A stretch of 64,000 nt of DNA from Candidatus Kuenenia stuttgartensis (GCA_945865635.1 CAMBEP010000018.1:18952-82951), one strand, 5' to 3'; positions 9,519 to 19,054 are shown, counted from the first letter of the stretch. A program made the numbers and translations. The notes: a model not told the origin generated them from the letters alone.

Positions 9519-12170
9519 ATGTTAGCACCCGTTCGAGGCTCAATCAGAGCCTTGGCCATGATGGTTGCTTTGACCGTTTCGGCCTCAGCAGAAGTTTTGG
9601 AAATCAAAAAAGGCGATCACATTGCGATCGTCGGTAATACGCTTGCGGATCGCATGCAACATGATGGCTGGCTTGAAGCACGACTTCAAGCACGTTTTCC
9701 GGATTCCAATCTGGTGATTCGCAACCTTGGATTTTCTGGTGATGAACTGAGCCTGCGTTTGCGTTCTGCCAATTTTGGTAGCCCGGATACATGGCTGGAG
9801 CGCGTTAAAGCGAATGTGGTTTTCGCCTTCTTCGGCTACAACGAGTCGTATGCCGGCGAAGCTGGTCTGAAGAAGTTTAAAACCGACCTGGCTTCAGAGA
9901 TCAAGCACTGGCAAGGTAAACAATACGATGGAAAATCGGCCCCAAGAGTGGTGATTTTTTCGCCCATTGCGTTCGAAAACACGCATAACCCAAATCTGCC
10001 GGATGGCTCTGAACACAATCCCCGCCTAAAAATGTATACTTCTGCAATGAAAGAAGTTGCAGCCGAAAATCATGCTCAGTTCGTAGATTTGTTCAGCCCG
10101 ACAATCGCCCTTTTTGCGAAATCCGCCAAGCCGCTGACGATCAACGGTATCCACCCATCAGCCGATGGTAATCGTCAACTGGCAGAAGTGATCGAAAAAG
10201 GTCTTTTTGGATCGGCCAATGAAGTCGGTGTTCAAAAGGTTGAAACGATCAGGGCCGGCGTTCTGGAAAAGAATCACTTCTGGTATAACCGCTACCGAAC
10301 CACCGACGGATACTCCATTTATGGTGGCCGGGCCGACCTAAAGTTCGTCAATGGTCAGACCAATCGGGTGGTGATGGATCGCGAGATGGAAATCCTGGAC
10401 GTCATGACCGCCAATCGCGACAAGCGGGTCTGGGCATTGTCTCAAGGCAGCGACTTGAAAGTCGACGATTCCAACACGCCCGGCTTCGTACCGGTCGTGA
10501 CCAATAAGCCTGGCCCATTGTCTGGCGGGGCGCATCCTTACCTGAACGGTCAGGACGCTATTGCCAAGATGAAGCTGCCGGCCGACTTCCAGGTCAACCT
10601 GTTTGCCGATGAAACCATGTTCCCTGAAATGGCCAACCCGGTGCAAATGGCGTTCGACACCAAAGGCCGCCTGTTTGTTGCCGTCTGGCCAAGCTATCCA
10701 CACTGGAAGCCCAAGGATGAAATGAATGACAAGATCATCATTCTTGAGGACACCAACAATGATGGCAAAGCCGACAAAGTCAAGACCTTTGCCGACAAGC
10801 TTCATAACCCGACAGGCTTTGAGTTCTGGAACGGTGGGATTCTACTGGCTCAGGCGCCTGACCTGATCTTCCTCAAAGACACCGATGGCGATGACGTGGC
10901 GGACATTCGCCAACGAGTTTTATCGGGTGTGGATACAGCCGACACTCACCATACGATCAACAGTTTTGTGATTGATCCAGGTGGATCGCTCTATATGCAG
11001 GAAGGCACGTTCCACCATAGTCAGGTGGAATCACCCTGGAGAGCTCCGGAACGGACGGCCAATGGTGCTGTTTTCCGATTTGAGCCCCGGACCTTCAAGT
11101 TTGATGCCTATACGAGCTATGGGTTTGCCAATCCTCATGGCCACGTTGTAGACGCCTGGGGTCAAGACTTCGTAACCGATGGCACAGGGGCACAGACCTA
11201 TTGGGGCACCGGCTTCAGCGGCTCGCTTGACTTTCCTCGCAAGCACCCCCGCATGAATCAGGTTTATCAGCAGCGAACCCGTCCCTGTTCCGCTACGGAA
11301 ATTCTTTCCAGCAAGCATTTTCCTGACGAATTTCAAGGGAATCTGCTGGTCGAGAACGTCATCGGTGTGCTTGGTATTCTGCGATACAAATTTCAGGATG
11401 CTGGCTCGGGCTTCTCTGCTGTGGAACAAGAGCCACTGCTGCTTTCTGACGACCCCAACTTCCGCCCTGTCGACCTTGAAGTCGCACCCGATGGCTCCGT
11501 TTACTTCGTCGACTGGCACAACACCATTATCGGCCACATGCAGCACAACCTGCGTGATCCGAACCGCGACCACTCTCATGGTCGTGTTTATCGCATCACC
11601 CACAAAAATCGGCCACTCGTAAAGCCTCAGCAGATTGCTGGTCAGCCGATCGAGACGCTGCTTGATCAACTCACATCGACCGAAGACCGGGTGCGTTATC
11701 GTGTCAGGTCTGAGCTTGGCAGCCGAGACGCGAAAGAGGTTCTTGCCGCTGTTCCAACCTGGCTTGCCAACCTGAACAAAACCGATCCAGGCTATCAGCA
11801 CCATATGATGGAAGGCCTCTGGCTGCATCAGAATCTGAACGTTGTCAATGAGCAACTGCTTGCGGATGTGCTCAAAAGCAAAGATCCTCGTGCTCGTGCA
11901 GCAGCCTCACGCGTGCTTGTGCTTTGGCAAGACCGTGTGAAAGAGCCGCTCAATCATCTTCAGAAGCTGGTCAATGATGATCACCCGCGTGTTCGTCTTG
12001 AAGCGGTCCGTGGGCTGGCTTTCTTCCGCGGCGCTGATGCTGCCAAGGCTCAGGAAATCGCTCTTGAATCGCTTGCACACCCACAAGACCCCTATCTTGA
12101 ATATGTGTTCAACGAGACCAACAAAACGCTGGAAGCACGAATTGCTGCCACCAAGTCGGCAAGTCGTTGA
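9519..12170 (+). CDS. Secreted SGNH-like / PVC-type membrane-bound dehydrogenase fusion with HEAT repeats
   Basis: This 883-residue protein has a signal peptide (ALAMMVALTVSASA). Residues ~30-230 are an SGNH/GDSL-hydrolase-like domain: block I reads IVGNTLADRM, block III GYNES and block V NGIHPSADG. The usual nucleophile Ser (GDS) is GNT and the Asp of DxxH is Asn, so classical esterase activity is doubtful. Residues ~350-700 match the planctomycete membrane-bound dehydrogenase domain, a six-bladed soluble-quinoprotein-like propeller (FQVNLFADE, NPVQMAFDTKGRLFVAVWPS, VYFVDWHNTIIGHMQH). HEAT-like repeats follow to the end. Many relatives end in a CxxCH cytochrome domain; none is present here. 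It is monocistronic, closed by a strong terminator. The substrate is unknown. Confidence 0.85.
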   Translation: MLAPVRGSIRALAMMVALTVSASAEVLEIKKGDHIAIVGNTLADRMQHDGWLEARLQARFPDSNLVIRNLGFSGDELSLRLRSANFGSPDTWLERVKANVVFAFFGYNESYAGEAGLKKFKTDLASEIKHWQGKQYDGKSAPRVVIFSPIAFENTHNPNLPDGSEHNPRLKMYTSAMKEVAAENHAQFVDLFSPTIALFAKSAKPLTINGIHPSADGNRQLAEVIEKGLFGSANEVGVQKVETIRAGVLEKNHFWYNRYRTTDGYSIYGGRADLKFVNGQTNRVVMDREMEILDVMTANRDKRVWALSQGSDLKVDDSNTPGFVPVVTNKPGPLSGGAHPYLNGQDAIAKMKLPADFQVNLFADETMFPEMANPVQMAFDTKGRLFVAVWPSYPHWKPKDEMNDKIIILEDTNNDGKADKVKTFADKLHNPTGFEFWNGGILLAQAPDLIFLKDTDGDDVADIRQRVLSGVDTADTHHTINSFVIDPGGSLYMQEGTFHHSQVESPWRAPERTANGAVFRFEPRTFKFDAYTSYGFANPHGHVVDAWGQDFVTDGTGAQTYWGTGFSGSLDFPRKHPRMNQVYQQRTRPCSATEILSSKHFPDEFQGNLLVENVIGVLGILRYKFQDAGSGFSAVEQEPLLLSDDPNFRPVDLEVAPDGSVYFVDWHNTIIGHMQHNLRDPNRDHSHGRVYRITHKNRPLVKPQQIAGQPIETLLDQLTSTEDRVRYRVRSELGSRDAKEVLAAVPTWLANLNKTDPGYQHHMMEGLWLHQNLNVVNEQLLADVLKSKDPRARAAASRVLVLWQDRVKEPLNHLQKLVNDDHPRVRLEAVRGLAFFRGADAAKAQEIALESLAHPQDPYLEYVFNETNKTLEARIAATKSASR

Positions 12171-12212
12171 TGGCTGGTCTTCTAAAAAACGACTGCTTTA
12201 AGTGGTCATCAG

Positions 12213-12241
12213 GGCCCGGAGATACATCTCCGGGCCTTTTC
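12213..12241 (+). terminator. Rho-independent terminator
   Basis: A perfect 11-bp arm pair GGCCCGGAGAT (12213-12223) / ATCTCCGGGCC (12226-12236) is followed directly by TTTT. With a realistic loop it is a 9-bp GC-rich stem. It lies 43 bases after the preceding stop codon and separates that gene from the helicase gene. Confidence 0.9.
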
Positions 12242-12335
12242 TGTGGGTCCATCATTTTTGATTCTGCAAAAATGAACGCATTTTGGTCATGCCAATTTGG
12301 CTTTATTCCTATGCTCGAAGCCTCGATTTCGTTAG

Positions 12336-12341
12336 TATAAA
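12336..12341 (+). promoter_or_regulatory. Possible -10 element of the XPB-Bax1 unit
   Basis: TATAAA lies 78 bases before ATG 12419, but I see no good -35 at 17 bases. If real, transcription would begin near 12348, which disfavours a GTG start at 12347 for the helicase. Confidence 0.3.
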
Positions 12342-12418
12342 AGCAAGTGGTTGAAGCGGAATCGAAAACTGATAATTTCACGACCAAGCCACGATCGTAT
12401 CGGGGCCGATGGACAAAA

Positions 12419-13879
12419 ATGAGCCATAACCCGACACTCGCCAATACCAATTACCCAGAGCAGCCAAGTGAGCCGACTGTCAAAGTCTGGTTCGAAGGTG
12501 GTTCGCTTTTAATTGAAGGATTGGAAGATCAGCCAAGTTGGATGCCTGAATTTCTACAGCCTGATCCTCGTAGAGAAGGTTTCTGGGTCTGCCCTGGCAT
12601 CGCCTATAGGTCTCTGATTGAACGGTTGATCTCTGAAAAGATTAAGTATCAGGACAAAGCCCGCGAATATTCCCGCACCGTTTGGACTCTGGAAACAGGT
12701 CGATCTTCCTATCCTCACCAAACCGAAGGGCTTGAAGCCTGGTGGGCAGCCGGTGGTCGTGGGGTGGTCGTTCTGCCGACTGGTACGGGCAAAACACACG
12801 TGGCCGAATTGGCCATTGATCGCGCCCAGCGCCCATCGCTTGTAGTGACCCCGACAATCGACCTGATGCAGCAGTGGGCTCGCGATCTTGCCAACCATTT
12901 CCAGACAGAAGTTGGAATGCTGGGAGGCGGCTCTTACGATATAAAACCCATTACAGTTACAACATACGACTCGGCGTATATGAATGTTGAAAAGCTTGGG
13001 AACCGTTTTGGGTTACTGATTTTTGACGAATGTCATCACCTGCCTGGCCAGACGTATTCCCTTGCTGCGCTGGGGTCTATAGCGCCTTACAGGCTTGGTC
13101 TGACAGCCACTCCGGAACGTTCGGACCATGCCCATGAGCAGCTTGATCACCTGATAGGCCCGATTTTATATCGTCGCGAAATTACCCAGTTGAAAGGCGA
13201 ATTTCTGGCTCAATATCAAGTTCAGACTTTGTATGTTCAGTTGGGCGACGAAGAGCGATTCGCTTACGAAACGAATCGGGAAATGTACCGGTCATTTCTT
13301 TTGGAGAATCGGATTGACCTTCGTCAGAACGGAGGCTGGGGATTATTTTTGGCTACAGCCGCTCGGTCTCCACGTGGCCGAATGGCATTTAAGGCATTTC
13401 GCGATCACCGCAACATTGCCTTGGCCGCACCAGCGAAGCTAAGGGTTCTGGAAGGGATTCTAGACCGCCATATTGGTGACCGTGTGATTATTTTCACTCA
13501 CGATAATGCGACTGTTTATCGGATTTCGCGAGACTTCTTTGTGCCAGTCATTACGCACGCAACCAAGGCTAAGGAACGAAAAACGGTTTTGGAGCGATTC
13601 TCGTCAGGCGAATATACCATTGTGGCCACGTCGCGTGTATTAAATGAGGGTGTGGACGTGCCTGAAGCCAATGTTGCAGTGGTGCTTTCAGGCACTTCAA
13701 CCGTAAGGGAGCATGTTCAGCGACTGGGCCGAATCTTACGAAAGAAAGGTGACAAGCAAGCCATACTTTATGAAATTATAACACTTGGAACCATGGAAGA
13801 AACTACATCCACACGCCGTCGCCAGCATTCCGCCTATGCAGGCCCGTCTTCGACGAGCAGTTTCGGAAATTCATCATGA
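12419..13879 (+). CDS. XPB-like superfamily 2 DNA helicase (archaeal/bacterial type)
   Basis: This 486-residue ATP-dependent 3'-5' helicase has Walker A VVLPTGTGKT (residues 117-126), DECH box FDECHHLPG (202-210) and motif III LGLTATPER (226-234). The helicase-C domain includes DRVIIFTHDNATVYRISR, VLNEGVDVPEANVAVVLSG and QRLGRILR. The last part (TSTRRRQHSAYAG) and overall length resemble archaeal XPB rather than RecG, UvrB or RecQ. The RED motif of archaeal XPB appears here as RSD (234-236). An ATG start at 12419 is chosen over GTG 12347. The next gene encodes the XPB partner nuclease Bax1, so the pair probably unwinds and cuts damaged or bubble DNA as in archaeal nucleotide excision repair. 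Confidence 0.85.
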   Translation: MSHNPTLANTNYPEQPSEPTVKVWFEGGSLLIEGLEDQPSWMPEFLQPDPRREGFWVCPGIAYRSLIERLISEKIKYQDKAREYSRTVWTLETGRSSYPHQTEGLEAWWAAGGRGVVVLPTGTGKTHVAELAIDRAQRPSLVVTPTIDLMQQWARDLANHFQTEVGMLGGGSYDIKPITVTTYDSAYMNVEKLGNRFGLLIFDECHHLPGQTYSLAALGSIAPYRLGLTATPERSDHAHEQLDHLIGPILYRREITQLKGEFLAQYQVQTLYVQLGDEERFAYETNREMYRSFLLENRIDLRQNGGWGLFLATAARSPRGRMAFKAFRDHRNIALAAPAKLRVLEGILDRHIGDRVIIFTHDNATVYRISRDFFVPVITHATKAKERKTVLERFSSGEYTIVATSRVLNEGVDVPEANVAVVLSGTSTVREHVQRLGRILRKKGDKQAILYEIITLGTMEETTSTRRRQHSAYAGPSSTSSFGNSS

Positions 13880-13941
13880 TTTTTGAGATCCAGGTCGAAA
13901 TAGAACACGAGAGCTCTATTGATTAAACCAAGGATTTTCTG

Positions 13942-15207
13942 ATGCTGACCGGGAACCTTGTCCGTGTCCGATTCAATAAATTCAGGATTATTCCGATGTA
14001 TTTACATCGGGAGAGTCAGGAATGGCTGGAAGTTGCGGAAAGTCTACTGGAAATTTTCCGTTCCAGTGAAGGAATGACCAGAGGCGAACTTGATGCCGCC
14101 GCCGCCGACCTTTTTGGTTCAGGACAAGCCACACTGACACATCGCGGACTGGCTCGTGTGCTTGAAGATCGTTCTGAATTTGAAATGGTTTCGGACGTGG
14201 ATCCTGAAGTATTGCGAGAACGCCTCTTCGGAGCAGCCGCACTTTATCGCACGGCAATTGCCAGAAAGCGAGCCCAGGGCAATCCTTCAGAAGCCATAAA
14301 AGGCTTCGATCGGGAGGGAATCCTGAATGCAATTGCAAATGATCTGGAGCTCAATCCCCAGCAAGTTGAATCCTCGCTTTTCGCGGATCTCAAAGAAGAA
14401 AACCGAATTCTGAAATTCGAAGATATCTCGGCCCAGCGCCTGATTGACCGCTATAATGTTGCACTGGCTCAATCCGTATTGATCAGGGCCGTAAGATTAA
14501 ACGTGGAAATTCGACGGGAGTCGCCATCGCGCCTGCGCCGAATCTTCCAGATGCTGAAGTTTCATCGTCTATTATTCATGGCCCAAGGCGAATTGACCGA
14601 TGGATTGAATCTTTCCATCGAAGGCCCGCTGAGCATGTTTCAATCGACAACAAAATATGGGATGCAGATGGCAAACTGGCTACCCAATCTCCTGAACTGC
14701 CGGGACTTCAGGCTGGATGCCGAATTAAACTGGGGCGCAAAAAAAGAATTGCGCACCTTTCACCTGGAAAGCTCTGATGGGCTCGTCTCACACCTCAGCG
14801 ATTCTGGCGGATATGAACCGCCCGAATTTGAGGCCTTTGTCCATCGGTTCCGCCAGCTTGCACCGACCTGGTCGATTGATAAACCTGAATCCATATTCCG
14901 AGGCACTCGGCAAGGAGGTGCAAGTGTTGTCTGGATGCCGGACTACATTCTCACCCATCTTGCCACTGGGCGTGAAGTTCATTTAGAGATTCTTGGATTC
15001 TGGCGACATGCAACTCTGAAGCAAAACCTTGAGACTGTTCCGAAAATGACGAATGCCAAACCGCTCTGGGCCGTCTCGGACAAAATGAAAGTCGATGACG
15101 ATAAGGCTGGTAAGCTCATATCAGAGAGGATTGTCACTTATCGTGATATTCCGTCCGCTACGGATATTCTGGTTGCTGCCGAAAGAATGGTCAGGGAACA
15201 ACCTTGA
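13942..15207 (+). CDS. Bax1 / DUF790 family nuclease (XPB partner)
   Basis: This 421-residue protein begins MLTGNLVRVRFNKFRIIPMY and contains the DUF790 core helices (RYNVALAQSVLIRAVRLNV), then a restriction-endonuclease-like fold. The likely acidic metal ligands are D334 in MPDYIL and E349 in VHLEILGFW. Archaeal Bax1 is a NurA-like nuclease that binds XPB and cuts next to the unwound bubble; the same role is inferred here from the immediate upstream XPB helicase (62-base gap). An AAGGA element lies upstream of ATG 13942. All family hallmarks I know are intact. An ATPase gene follows 115 bases later. Confidence 0.83.
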   Translation: MLTGNLVRVRFNKFRIIPMYLHRESQEWLEVAESLLEIFRSSEGMTRGELDAAAADLFGSGQATLTHRGLARVLEDRSEFEMVSDVDPEVLRERLFGAAALYRTAIARKRAQGNPSEAIKGFDREGILNAIANDLELNPQQVESSLFADLKEENRILKFEDISAQRLIDRYNVALAQSVLIRAVRLNVEIRRESPSRLRRIFQMLKFHRLLFMAQGELTDGLNLSIEGPLSMFQSTTKYGMQMANWLPNLLNCRDFRLDAELNWGAKKELRTFHLESSDGLVSHLSDSGGYEPPEFEAFVHRFRQLAPTWSIDKPESIFRGTRQGGASVVWMPDYILTHLATGREVHLEILGFWRHATLKQNLETVPKMTNAKPLWAVSDKMKVDDDKAGKLISERIVTYRDIPSATDILVAAERMVREQP

Positions 15208-15322
15208 ACCTATATTGATCAAGCTTTAGAATATTCATAACAGATGGCATTGAATACTTCTAATGCGATTGCGTACCGCCAGTCCCGACCTCAAAACAAC
15301 TCATATGCTGGAAGGTTTCAAG

Positions 15323-17698
15323 ATGTCAGAATACGAAAAAATGGGTGTTTTTTATTTAGGTAGGGAATATGATGCGAAAACCAAAAAGACCGTACAAAAA
15401 CCATTGCTCTACGATTCCCGCGACCTGACCACCCACGGAGTGTGTGTTGGCATGACAGGCTCTGGCAAAACGGGCCTTTGCCTATCGCTTCTCGAAGAAG
15501 CCGCAATTGATGGTATTCCAGCCATTTGTATTGATCCTAAAGGCGATTTGGGCAATCTTTTACTGGCATTTCCCGAATTAAAACCGGAAGACTTCAAGCC
15601 TTGGATCGACGCGGAAGAGGCAGGCCGAAAGGGGCTTTCGGTCGATGAATTATCAACGGAAACCGCCGACAACTGGCGCCAGGGGCTGGCGGAATGGGAT
15701 CAAACACCCGATCGAATTGCGAGATATAAAGATTCGGTAGAAATGTCCATCTACACGCCAGGTGGTTCGGCTGGCCTGAGTCTCTCCATATTAAAATCGC
15801 TGGACGCACCAACAATAGAAATTCGCGAGAATTCTGAATCGCTCCACGAACTTGTCGCAGGCACCGTGATGGGCCTTTTGGCGTTATTGAAAATAGACGC
15901 GGATCCAATCACCAGTCGCGAAGTTTTATTGCTCTCAACAATTATTGAAACGGCTTGGTTTGCGGGTAAATCGCTTGATCTTGCAGAACTTATTCGCCAA
16001 ATTCAGACTCCTCCATTTGATACAGTTGGTGTGATGGGACTGGAAACCGTATTTCCCGCCCAAGACCGATTTCAACTGGCCATGAAGATTAATACACTTG
16101 TGGCTTCACCCGGCTTTACCGTCTGGCGCACCGGAGAACCCCTCAATATTAAACGACTGCTGCACACGGAGGAAGGGAAACCAAGATTAACCATCCTTTC
16201 CATAGCACATTTATCTGATTCGGAACGAATGTTTTTTGTCACGCTTTTACTCAACGAAGTCATCGCCTGGATGCGGGCTCAGCCTGGAACTTCAAGCCTA
16301 CGCGCACTGCTTTATATGGACGAAGTTTTTGGATATTTTCCGCCGACTGCGAACCCGCCATCCAAAACTCCAATGCTGACTCTGCTTAAACAAGCCCGGG
16401 CTTATGGCTTGGGAGTGGTTCTGGCCACCCAGAACCCAGTCGATCTGGACTATAAAGGCCTTTCCAATTGTGGCACTTGGTGGATTGGCCGATTGCAGAC
16501 AGAACGTGACAAGGCAAGGGTTCTGGACGGTTTGGAAGGAGCTGCTACAGCCGCTGGACAAGGCTTTAACAGGTCTGATATGGATAAAATGATTTCCGGA
16601 TTATCGCAGCGAGTTTTTCTAATGAATAATGTACACGAAGACCAACCGATATTATTTCAGACAAGATGGGCATTGTCATTTTTGCGTGGTCCGATGTCAC
16701 GAACGCAAATCTCTGATTTGATGAAAGATCGCAAGTCAATTATAAACCCGCCGGAATCAACGGCTGAGTTTAAATCGCCAGATATCACAACCGATACCGG
16801 CCAAAGGCCAATATTACCACCAGAAATCGAAGAACTTTTTGAGCCTGCCCGAAAAGCTGGAAAGATCAATTACAAGCCTGCATTATTGGGTGAAGCAAAA
16901 GTTCATTTTACTCAGACAGCAGGTGGTATTGACCTCTGGGAAAAACTGTCGCTACTCGTTTCACTGGAAAGTTCGCTCTCAGAAGAGCCATGGCTCTCTG
17001 GTGAAATGTTTGTGGAAGACGCACCTGAACGAGAGAAATCGCCCGAGGATGAAGCCAGCTTTAAAACAATTCCAGGCGATCTGTTAAAGCCAAAAATGAT
17101 TAACAATTTAAGTACGGCTTTAAAAGACCATCTCTATCGAAATCATGTCCTGAAACTATATAAATATAGCGATTTGAAGATGCTGAGCCAGCCGGGCGAA
17201 TCCGAAGGCGATTTTCGAATCAGAGTTTCGACAAAAGTTTCAGAGCAGCGCGACGAGCAGATCCAGGCCCTGAGATCAAAATACGCGGCGAAGCGGAAAA
17301 CACTTGAAGAAAAACTGATGCGAGCCCAGCAGAAGGTGGACCGTGAAAAGTCGCAAGCGAATTCTAAAATGCTGGACGCTGCAATTTCCATTGGTTCGAC
17401 AATTCTTGGATCGCTGATGGGCCGAAAAACGATCAGTGCCACCACGATCAGCAAAGCTGCAACTGCTGCAAGAACCGCAACAAAAGTGGCAGGACAGAAG
17501 CAGGATGTCGCACAGGCTGAGGAGAGTATGGAAGCGGTGACGATTCAATTGACAGAAATGGATTCCCAGATTGAATCGGAAATTGAGATTTTGAGATCTT
17601 CAGCGAATCCACAGTCATTTCAACTGGATTGTGTCGAGCTATCACCGAAAAAGTCAGAGATTCAAGTGGATCGGGTTGCAATCTATTGGCGATGCTGA
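15323..17698 (+). CDS. HerA/FtsK-superfamily ATPase with C-terminal coiled coil
   Basis: This 791-residue protein has Walker A GMTGSGKTG (residues 43-51), the HerA-type ICIDPKGDL (69-76), Walker B LLYMDE (329-334) and a sensor strand GVVLATQNPVDLD (363-375). These indicate a hexameric DNA-pumping ATPase of the HerA/VirD4/FtsK group. The C-terminal ~150 residues are coiled-coil (EEKLMRAQQKVDREKSQ) with a small Gly/Ala/Ser-rich hydrophobic stretch (AAISIGSTILGSLMG) that could insert in a membrane or pack in the oligomer. ATG 15323 has GGAAGG 7 bases upstream and is preferred to ATGs at 15263 and 15305. The gene lies on the same strand as XPB and Bax1, so a joint DNA-processing unit is plausible. 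It could also be an independent DNA translocase. Confidence 0.8.
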   Translation: MSEYEKMGVFYLGREYDAKTKKTVQKPLLYDSRDLTTHGVCVGMTGSGKTGLCLSLLEEAAIDGIPAICIDPKGDLGNLLLAFPELKPEDFKPWIDAEEAGRKGLSVDELSTETADNWRQGLAEWDQTPDRIARYKDSVEMSIYTPGGSAGLSLSILKSLDAPTIEIRENSESLHELVAGTVMGLLALLKIDADPITSREVLLLSTIIETAWFAGKSLDLAELIRQIQTPPFDTVGVMGLETVFPAQDRFQLAMKINTLVASPGFTVWRTGEPLNIKRLLHTEEGKPRLTILSIAHLSDSERMFFVTLLLNEVIAWMRAQPGTSSLRALLYMDEVFGYFPPTANPPSKTPMLTLLKQARAYGLGVVLATQNPVDLDYKGLSNCGTWWIGRLQTERDKARVLDGLEGAATAAGQGFNRSDMDKMISGLSQRVFLMNNVHEDQPILFQTRWALSFLRGPMSRTQISDLMKDRKSIINPPESTAEFKSPDITTDTGQRPILPPEIEELFEPARKAGKINYKPALLGEAKVHFTQTAGGIDLWEKLSLLVSLESSLSEEPWLSGEMFVEDAPEREKSPEDEASFKTIPGDLLKPKMINNLSTALKDHLYRNHVLKLYKYSDLKMLSQPGESEGDFRIRVSTKVSEQRDEQIQALRSKYAAKRKTLEEKLMRAQQKVDREKSQANSKMLDAAISIGSTILGSLMGRKTISATTISKAATAARTATKVAGQKQDVAQAEESMEAVTIQLTEMDSQIESEIEILRSSANPQSFQLDCVELSPKKSEIQVDRVAIYWRC

Positions 17699-17715
17699 TG
17701 TTGAGCCGTTTCAAT

Positions 17716-18564
17716 TCAGGATCTCAGGGCATAAAACCCTTTGGCTGTCTCAGCAAAGATTGCAGACTTTTCAGCCACTGAGAGCCCATGGATATTAACC
17801 GCAAGTGCATCGAAAACTTGTTCATAGGTAGCGGCAAGTTCGCATACGGGCCAATCAGAGCCATACATGAGACGTGAGGGCGAAAACCCTTGAATTGCAA
17901 GATCGATGTAGGGCTTTAGGTCAGAAGGTTTCCATAAATCCCAGTCGGCTTCGGTGACCATTCCTGAGAGTTTGCAAAAGACATTTGCGAACTTGGAACA
18001 TGCAATAAATTCGTCGTCCCAATGGTCCATTCTCTGAGATGCAATTTGAGGCTTTGCCAAGTGATTGATTACCATTTTCAGGTTCGGAAACTTATTAGCT
18101 ATGAACGGAACATGTTTGAGGTGTTTCGGGTAGATTAAAACGTCAAACGGAACACCATGTTTCTCAAGGATTGAAAGGCCTTTGAGAATATCCTGCCGGA
18201 TCAGGAAATTGTCGTCAGGTTCGTCCTGAACCACATGCCTGACGCCGAGGAATTTTGGATTTTGACGAGCTTTCAAAAGTTGATCTTCGCATTCTGGAGA
18301 TGCAAGATTAACCCATCCAACAATTCCAAGAAGAAATTGGTATTCGGAACAGAAGTTTAAAACCCATTCGTTTTCTAGAAGATTATGCTGGGTCTGGACA
18401 AAGATCGAACCATCAATTTTTCGATTTTCCAAATGGGGTTTTAAATCCTGAGGCAAATAATTGCCACAGATTTGAGCGAGCTTGGGGTTGTCCAGCCATT
18501 GGTAATCAAATGGCTGGGAACGCTGCCAGAAGTGTTGATGGGCGTCGATTTTCTGTAAATTCAT
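17716..18564 (-). CDS. Amidohydrolase-family sugar lactonase (L-fucono/L-galactono-lactonase type)
   Basis: This 282-residue protein is of the COG3618 amidohydrolase type. It starts KIDAHQHFWQ (metal-binding HxH variant with Trp), has VINHLAKP in the barrel, and a late MYGSDWPVC with the catalytic Asp. Characterised members hydrolyse L-fucono-, L-galactono- or rhamnono-lactones to the acids, in the cytoplasm. It is the last gene of the six-gene minus-strand operon, 11 bases after the FucU-like gene. In that context the substrate is most likely L-galactono-lactone made by the operon's aldo-keto reductase. The exact sugar is inference; the fold and lactonase class are firm. Confidence 0.82.
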   Translation of the reverse strand: MNLQKIDAHQHFWQRSQPFDYQWLDNPKLAQICGNYLPQDLKPHLENRKIDGSIFVQTQHNLLENEWVLNFCSEYQFLLGIVGWVNLASPECEDQLLKARQNPKFLGVRHVVQDEPDDNFLIRQDILKGLSILEKHGVPFDVLIYPKHLKHVPFIANKFPNLKMVINHLAKPQIASQRMDHWDDEFIACSKFANVFCKLSGMVTEADWDLWKPSDLKPYIDLAIQGFSPSRLMYGSDWPVCELAATYEQVFDALAVNIHGLSVAEKSAIFAETAKGFYALRS

Positions 18565-18575
18565 GATTTAATCAT

Positions 18576-19022
18576 TCAGTCCATCCGCACGCCGATGGAC
18601 AGCAGAATATTCGCATATCGCTGACGATCGGCTGTTTGAACTGTCAAGATGTGATCGGGCGTAGCGACAGCGTCGTAAAAGTCCCATTTATCAATGGGTT
18701 TCAGTTCAAGATTCAATCCAGCATCAGCAATTACTTTTCGATAATCATCCCAAACAGGGGGGTCAGCATCGAGTGAGTAAGGATCATCTTCTGTGTACAT
18801 CATGGTATTGATTTCATCAATAGGAACGGCCGACAAGATTGCTTCCAGAACCTGGGCGCAATTCAGCACGCCAGGCATCAGGTTTAAACTGACAATTTCA
18901 GCGTTAGGGCCTTTTTTTGATGAGGATGGATAATTTCCATCCGCGATCAGAATTTTGCCATGATGGCCAGCTCTGCCTATGATTTCATTAATCTGGGGAT
19001 GGATCAATTTGTGCTTGAGCAT
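18576..19022 (-). CDS. RbsD/FucU family sugar mutarotase
   Basis: This 148-residue protein begins MLKHKLIHPQINEIIGRAGH. It carries the FucU signature GHHGKILIADGNYP and the C-terminal TADRQRYANILLSIGV. The family forms ring-shaped oligomers that interconvert alpha and beta anomers of free sugars, with FucU acting on L-fucose. ATG 19022 fits the usual family N-terminus; a TTG at 19058 overlapping the upstream stop would add 12 unconserved residues. L-galactose differs from L-fucose only at C6, so this enzyme would supply the correct anomer to the operon's dehydrogenase. Confidence 0.85.
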   Translation of the reverse strand: MLKHKLIHPQINEIIGRAGHHGKILIADGNYPSSSKKGPNAEIVSLNLMPGVLNCAQVLEAILSAVPIDEINTMMYTEDDPYSLDADPPVWDDYRKVIADAGLNLELKPIDKWDFYDAVATPDHILTVQTADRQRYANILLSIGVRMD

Positions 19023-19054
19023 TTTTAGTCGGTCTCCGATTTGAGGGGGGTGAT

